55,736 bases of DNA from Devosia sp. Root413D1 (GTDB taxonomy: Bacteria > Pseudomonadota > Alphaproteobacteria > Rhizobiales > Devosiaceae), in the NCBI RefSeq assembly GCF_001425235.1, contig NZ_LMEA01000014.1, forward strand, positions 177,195-232,930, written 5' to 3'. The notes under the pieces are model-generated. The model ran no database searches. It was not told the origin of the DNA and worked only from the letters and a program-made list of their open reading frames with translations. Shown here piece after piece: positions 52,181 through 55,736 of this stretch (the stretch's first letter is position 1; each line of letters begins with the position of its first letter). A program made the translations under genes and the position numbers.

Positions 52181-53929
52181 TCAATTGACCCCGGCTTGAT
52201 GCATTAACACACTCAACTCGCCCAGTGGGTCGCGCGACGGACTGATCTGGCTGGTCTGCGCGGCTAGCATGGCACCGAGCGGTCCGAAACCGTTGGACCC
52301 GGAAGGTGATCCATTGAGCACTTGGTTAGCGAGGTACCGTCGTCCCGGTTTCGACAGGATTGCCCGACCGGCGGCATAGGGCGCGGCAACTCCGCCCAAC
52401 GCTCCGATCGCCGCTCCGTTCACCGCTCCATTCGCATCGCCCATGTAGTAGCCAAGAGTGCCGCCAGCGACAGCCGGCACCGTTGCGAGCAGATTTCGCA
52501 CGTTAGGTGCTGAGCCGGACGGCAGGGGTGTCATCAAGGCCTTGCCGCTGTCGGCGAGCTTTGCGAGATCTCCCTGTCCGGCCACGGCGGCTTTCTGCAA
52601 CGCCTCTGGTGAGATCAGCCCGCCGGACGGGTCCTGCAATGCCGCCTTCTCAATAATGCTGAAGTCGCGATCCGCAGCGCGAGCCCACCGAAACGCGTCG
52701 ATATCTCCCTTGGAAAGGTTGCTCTCCATAGCGTCGTCCAGGGCCCGCTGGATGTCCAGGAGCGCGGATTTCTGTGCGCGGTCGGCCGTCTCATGCGCCA
52801 GCAGGCCAACCCGGGTCCTGAGGCTAGCGTAGGCACTTCCATCAATCACGTGACCTCCACCTTTCGATTTCATCGCCGTGACGGCTTCGATGATGAAGTC
52901 ATCGATCGCCGGCAGACGATCGGCCTCAGCGGTACTCTTGGCATACGTCTGGTATGCTTCGCCCAGCTTCTTGCCAAGTTTTCCGTCTGCCAGCAGGATG
53001 TCATTGCGCGAGCCGATGTCGCCAAATGCGGTGCCCAGGCGCTCATAACCAGCCTTCAGCACCTCTTTGGTTGCGCGACTGGCGTTAATGCCGGCCCGCT
53101 TGAGCACGGCCTGGGTGAACTGCTCTGCCTGCTGCTCGCTGAGCTGCGCCACCTGGGCACCGGCCAATTCACTTTCAATGTTCTGCAGGCCCTTGTGTCC
53201 GGTTTGCTGACCCGCGGAAAGGTCGATGCCCTCACGTCGCAACATCTCCATCGCGCCGAGCTGAGTGGGGTCCCGAACTGGAAATGGGGTGACGAGTTTC
53301 TTGCCGAGCCTGGTGGCGCCCGCTGCCGAAACAGTCCCCAATATCTGTCCTACAAGCTCGGCCCAAGGGTTGTTCGGGGCCAGCTGATCCGCAGTAGCGG
53401 CGCCGATGCCCGCGCCGGCTGCGAGGGTGAGTTCCTTGGCCGCAGCGGCAAGGGGGCGTGCCGCACGGCTCATCGTGGCCATCGTCGGGACGATCGAAGC
53501 GCCAATTTCCTCGCCAGCGCGGCGCACAAACTGCTTGCTGGGGTCATCGGTTTCCGGCGTGATCGCGCCGACATCGGCCATGAAGCGGTTGAACATCTGC
53601 GAGCCGCCTACCGGGTCCACGATCGGTTTGAGGGGCGGCTCCCGTCGTATGCCGGCGATCTGGTCCGCCAGGGTCTGCTCGGGCGTAAGCATCAGGTTCA
53701 GCCCACCGATGCCTAGGTTGATCAGGCCTGCACCGAGATCGACCGGCCCTCCGAGGAGCTTTCCGATGCCCCCGTTCACCCCGGACATGCCCTGCGCAAG
53801 GTAGCTTTCGCCGTAAGTCTCGGGACGGTTGGCGTTGGCGTCCTGCGCCCTGGCCAGATAGATCGCGAGCAGCGGATCTTCCGAATACGTTGGGGGCTGC
53901 TTTGGATCGAACGGTACCCAAGCCATCAT
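52181..53929 (-). CDS. Phage DNA-ejection-type virion protein, 582 residues
   Basis: Paralogue of the 696-residue protein at 44265: same alanine-rich long-helix layout, the motif REGIDLSAGQQTGHKGLQNI, and glycine-rich membrane-like segments near the C-terminus. The start at 53929 is chosen because GAGGTG lies eight bases upstream (a second ATG follows at once); the open frame to 53989 has no ribosome site. The C-terminus differs from the other copies. Likely part of the channel that passes DNA through the cell envelope. Confidence 0.75.
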   Translation of the reverse strand: MMAWVPFDPKQPPTYSEDPLLAIYLARAQDANANRPETYGESYLAQGMSGVNGGIGKLLGGPVDLGAGLINLGIGGLNLMLTPEQTLADQIAGIRREPPLKPIVDPVGGSQMFNRFMADVGAITPETDDPSKQFVRRAGEEIGASIVPTMATMSRAARPLAAAAKELTLAAGAGIGAATADQLAPNNPWAELVGQILGTVSAAGATRLGKKLVTPFPVRDPTQLGAMEMLRREGIDLSAGQQTGHKGLQNIESELAGAQVAQLSEQQAEQFTQAVLKRAGINASRATKEVLKAGYERLGTAFGDIGSRNDILLADGKLGKKLGEAYQTYAKSTAEADRLPAIDDFIIEAVTAMKSKGGGHVIDGSAYASLRTRVGLLAHETADRAQKSALLDIQRALDDAMESNLSKGDIDAFRWARAADRDFSIIEKAALQDPSGGLISPEALQKAAVAGQGDLAKLADSGKALMTPLPSGSAPNVRNLLATVPAVAGGTLGYYMGDANGAVNGAAIGALGGVAAPYAAGRAILSKPGRRYLANQVLNGSPSGSNGFGPLGAMLAAQTSQISPSRDPLGELSVLMHQAGVN

Positions 53930-54061
53930 TGCACCTCGTAGCTGTTGGTTATGGAGGAGAAACCGGCGGTAGCGCCGGCCTTGGCCCACGCGACGATGGA
54001 GTGGTGGCGCTGCTAGGGGGACTCCGCGGGCCGGATGCGTTCACTAACGGAGACGCGCGCC

Positions 54062-54121
54062 GCCAAAGGCGCCTAGCGCATCGGGCATGGCCCCTGGCCG
54101 GCAGGCCAGGGGATCGGGGCA
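54062..54121 (-). pseudogene. Fused junction remnant (gp10 start joined to 228-residue gene end)
   Basis: Directly after the gp4-like stop, about nine codons of the gp10-like start (with one base lost) run into a copy of the 3' end of the 228-residue virion gene (54068-54102 compared with 46945-46980; about 33 of 36 positions match). The join lies at a shared GGCCGGC. This is a deletion scar that removed gp10, the 125-residue gene and most of the 228-residue gene from this copy. Confidence 0.7.
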
Positions 54122-54137
54122 TCAGAAATACTCGATT
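54098..54137. repeat. Direct repeat right copy (gp4/gp10 junction)
   Basis: Right partner of 49300-49340. Here the gp4 end is intact and the gp10 start is a stub. Confidence 0.8.
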
Positions 54138-54460
54138 TCCTGGGTGCGGCCGGAGAGGATCGTGGGCTTCAGGCCACGCAGCCGCTGTTCGGCGAGGAAG
54201 CGCTTCTGCTCGTCGGGCGCCACGCCGAAGGCGCGGGCCCGGGCATTGGCGAGCAGCACCGCGAGGTGGTCGAAGGCATCGTCGTCATAGGCATCGGGGT
54301 CGCCCCACACCCAGATATCCCGGGTAGCGAGGTCGCTCATGACAGGGGCAACCGCGTTGTCAATCTCATCGAAATCCTCGGCGGCAGCGGTCTGTCCGGC
54401 GCCGACGACGCCGAGTTCGGCCAGCGCACGGTTGACGAGGTCGTGACGGGTTTTGGGCAT
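54122..54460 (-). CDS. P22 gp4-like tail accessory factor
   Basis: 112 residues, helical. RHDLVNRALAELGVVGAGQT at the start and APVMSDLATRDIWVWGDPDA in the middle match the usual pattern of the gp4-type connector that begins tail assembly on the portal; it is shorter than P22 gp4. AGGAG precedes the ATG. The stop and a following ATG form TGATG, the coupling once used for gp10. Confidence 0.7.
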   Translation of the reverse strand: MPKTRHDLVNRALAELGVVGAGQTAAAEDFDEIDNAVAPVMSDLATRDIWVWGDPDAYDDDAFDHLAVLLANARARAFGVAPDEQKRFLAEQRLRGLKPTILSGRTQEIEYF

Positions 54461-54558
54461 GGGGGCTCCTGGGTGGGAGGGGATAAGTGCGAGTCAGCCG
54501 GCGAGATGGGGGATTGCGCTGCAGTCGAACTGACGCACTGCAATCACCCCACACTCGG

Positions 54559-54638
54559 TGTCATCCCAGCGAAAGCTGGGACCCAAGCATCAGCTGGCGC
54601 GGGCGGCGAGTTGGGTCCCTGCTTTCGCAGGGATGACA
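54559..54638. repeat. Palindromic repeat, family B (copy 2)
   Basis: 80-base palindrome homologous to 9001-9080, located between phage genes at 54460 and 54692. Its left arm equals the reverse complement of the right arm of copy 1, while the centre (CTGGCGCGGGC) keeps the same orientation. Confidence 0.85.
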
Positions 54639-54691
54639 GCCGGTGGGTGGGGCAGGGGCGAGGCCAACCAGTTTTCGCCGCCGGCCGCGCC

Positions 54692-55036
54692 CTAACCCAC
54701 AAACGCCCGCTTCTCGGCCTCCGACAGCGCGTTGAAGGCGTGGGCTTCGGCCTTGTTGAGGCCGTCCTTGACCTTCTGGTCCTTGTCGCCACGGACGATG
54801 ATGAACCGCCCGCCGCCATTGTGGATGGCCCTGAGCCCGATTGCCGGCGGGTCGGTTTCGTCGAGCACGGTGAGCGTGCCCTCGACCCCGAAATGTGGGT
54901 TGTGGATGAGCTTTCCGAGCAGGGCGACGTGCTCGGCATCGTCGAGCTCGCGCGGCTCGCCATCGAAGAAGCGCAGCCCCGCAAGGCTCACCACTTCGCT
55001 GTCGCCCTCGGGCGCGTGGTAGGTGACCTTCGCCAT
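54692..55036 (-). CDS. Phage hypothetical protein, 114 residues
   Basis: Small, acidic, soluble. Begins MAKVTYHAPEGDSEVVSLAG and ends with a helical lysine-rich segment. Nine bases separate it from the upstream virion gene. Probably a head or head-tail component; no family recognised. Confidence 0.6.
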   Translation of the reverse strand: MAKVTYHAPEGDSEVVSLAGLRFFDGEPRELDDAEHVALLGKLIHNPHFGVEGTLTVLDETDPPAIGLRAIHNGGGRFIIVRGDKDQKVKDGLNKAEAHAFNALSEAEKRAFVG

Positions 55037-55044
55037 ATCAGGGC

Positions 55045-55467
55045 CTACTTCATGTAGCCGAAAAAGCGCGGCTGGATGGTGCCGGCGACCGCCGTGGCCG
55101 CCGCGGCGACGGTCTTCCAGACGATCTCGGTATCGGCGGTGAACTCGTAGTTCAGGCCCGTCGCCGCCAGCGTAGTGTTGGTGCCGCCGGCCTGGCCGGT
55201 GGTGGCGCCGGTGGCGATGAACCGGTCATCGTCGCCGCCATCGCCAATGGCGAAGGTGAGGAGCGGTGAGCCGTTGCTGTCGAGGTCGGGCACCACCACC
55301 GAAATGCCGGTGAGCACGAAGCCGCGCGGCACCACGAACAGGCCGACGGTCTTGTTGAGGGCAAGGTCGCCGGCGACGAGCGCCACATCGGCGCCAAGGC
55401 ACTTCATGGTCCGGGCAAAGCCCTGGTTGCCAACCTGCGGCTGGCTATAGGCGTTACGATCAGCCAT
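55045..55467 (-). CDS. Phage virion protein, head decoration-like, 140 residues
   Basis: Beta-rich protein with a repeated Gly/Thr pattern (ATGATTGQAGGTNTTLAATG), no membrane segment, and a length typical of phage decoration or minor capsid proteins. A strong ribosome site (AAGGAG) precedes the ATG. First late gene seen in the window; the coat gene should lie upstream, past the right edge (inference). Confidence 0.65.
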   Translation of the reverse strand: MADRNAYSQPQVGNQGFARTMKCLGADVALVAGDLALNKTVGLFVVPRGFVLTGISVVVPDLDSNGSPLLTFAIGDGGDDDRFIATGATTGQAGGTNTTLAATGLNYEFTADTEIVWKTVAAAATAVAGTIQPRFFGYMK

Positions 55468-55540
55468 GGCCGATCTCCTTTTGTGAGGGGGAATGGGAAT
55501 GTGGGCAGGGTGCCTTCGCGCGCGGGCACCGGCCTCTCAG

Positions 55541-55594
55541 TGATCCTCCCCCGCGTGGCGGGGGAGGGGGACCGCCGTAGGCGGTGGAGGGGGC
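55541..55594. repeat. Palindromic repeat, family A (inverted half copy)
   Basis: Reverse complement of the element at 1-47, nearly identical over 47 bases. It lies in the 269-base stretch after the last phage gene seen here; that stretch otherwise shows only a partial family D arm near 55622. Confidence 0.8.
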
Positions 55595-55736
55595 AGTAAG
55601 AGCCTGCAGTTGCGCACCGACCTACCTTCTCCCCTTGAGGGACTGTTGCGCAGTTGGCGAGGGCTGGTGGTTTGGGCCGCAGGCGTAGCCCTGAGGGGGC
55701 GGTTCTGGCGGCTTTTGCTGAGTAGGATTGGTAAGT

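Larger units (their letters stand above)
33192..55736. mobile_element. Podovirus-type prophage, late-gene half (right end outside window)
   Basis: Minus-strand late genes run from a virion protein at 55467 down to the lysis genes at 33192. They include a gp4-like tail accessory protein, a gp10-like stabilisation protein, DNA-ejection-type proteins, collar and fibre proteins, and an endolysin. Short plus-strand genes and glycan-modification genes are inserted between them. The order resembles P22-like phages. Terminase, portal, coat, integrase, repressor and a right attachment site are not present, so completeness cannot be judged. The left end lies at or near 33173-33191, beside a host phosphoesterase gene. 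No tRNA is present at this end. Confidence 0.85.

Noticed and set aside
33192-55467. Gene transfer agent cluster
   Set aside because: Gene content (gp4-like, gp10-like, ejection proteins, collar and fibres, lysis genes) is that of a podovirus, not the siphovirus-like RcGTA order.
1-55736. CRISPR array
   Set aside because: Repeats present are palindromic, dispersed and not regularly spaced; no array of equal repeats and spacers.

Overview
The window is about 55.7 kb of GC-rich DNA with densely packed, often overlapping genes. The gene families point to an alphaproteobacterium of the order Hyphomicrobiales: polar amino-acid and CUT1 sugar ABC transporters, an HWE-family histidine kinase with a single-domain receiver, a MocR regulator beside an EamA exporter, an ECF sigma factor paired with a DGPF (YCII-like) protein, and many short palindromic repeats. 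A Devosia-like genome is my best guess, from overall character only; no rRNA or marker gene is present to confirm it.

1-33.2 kb is chromosome. A forward run (114-5883) encodes two sugar-type ABC permeases, a copper amine oxidase, a small membrane protein and an aldehyde dehydrogenase: uptake of a substrate, oxidation of a primary amine to an aldehyde, then to an acid. Next (6148-11216) is a phosphorelay made of a hybrid histidine kinase, a stand-alone Hpt protein and an unusual receiver-HAMP-like-EamA transporter fusion. 11.65-18.1 kb holds a MocR/EamA divergent pair, the ECF/DGPF pair and an amino-acid ABC operon. 18867-28157 is a tightly coupled seven-gene operon in which every gene overlaps the next by 4 bases. 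It encodes an HMG-CoA reductase homologue, a UbiA prenyltransferase, a PEP-synthase-like phosphotransferase, a BtaA-like (DUF3419) enzyme, a phytol/dolichol-kinase-like membrane protein, a GNAT-like protein and an AMP-forming acid ligase. I know of no named pathway with this set and regard it as a candidate undescribed isoprenoid or lipid pathway. It is followed by an HWE kinase with its receiver, a lipid kinase and a metallophosphoesterase.

33.2 kb to the right edge is the late half of a podovirus (P22-like) prophage read on the minus strand: head or virion proteins at 55.5-54.1 kb, DNA-ejection-type proteins, a gp10-like stabilisation protein, tail fibres and collar at 43-39 kb, and lysis genes at 34.6-33.2 kb. 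Terminase, portal, coat, integrase and repressor are not in the window. Between tail fibres and lysis genes lies glycan-modification cargo: a Kelch-glycosyltransferase fusion, a DUF1647-like protein, a frameshifted DXD glycosyltransferase and a remnant.

The prophage also shows a repeated arrangement. Each large ejection-type protein gene, and each degraded copy of one, has one or more small membrane-protein genes on the opposite strand at its 3' end. Remnants of neighbouring gene junctions show that this stretch arose by tandem duplication and partial loss. My hypothesis is that these are phage entry-protein/exclusion-protein pairs kept as an array.

Several palindromic repeat families are dispersed through the window. 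No rRNA gene, complete tRNA gene or CRISPR array was seen.
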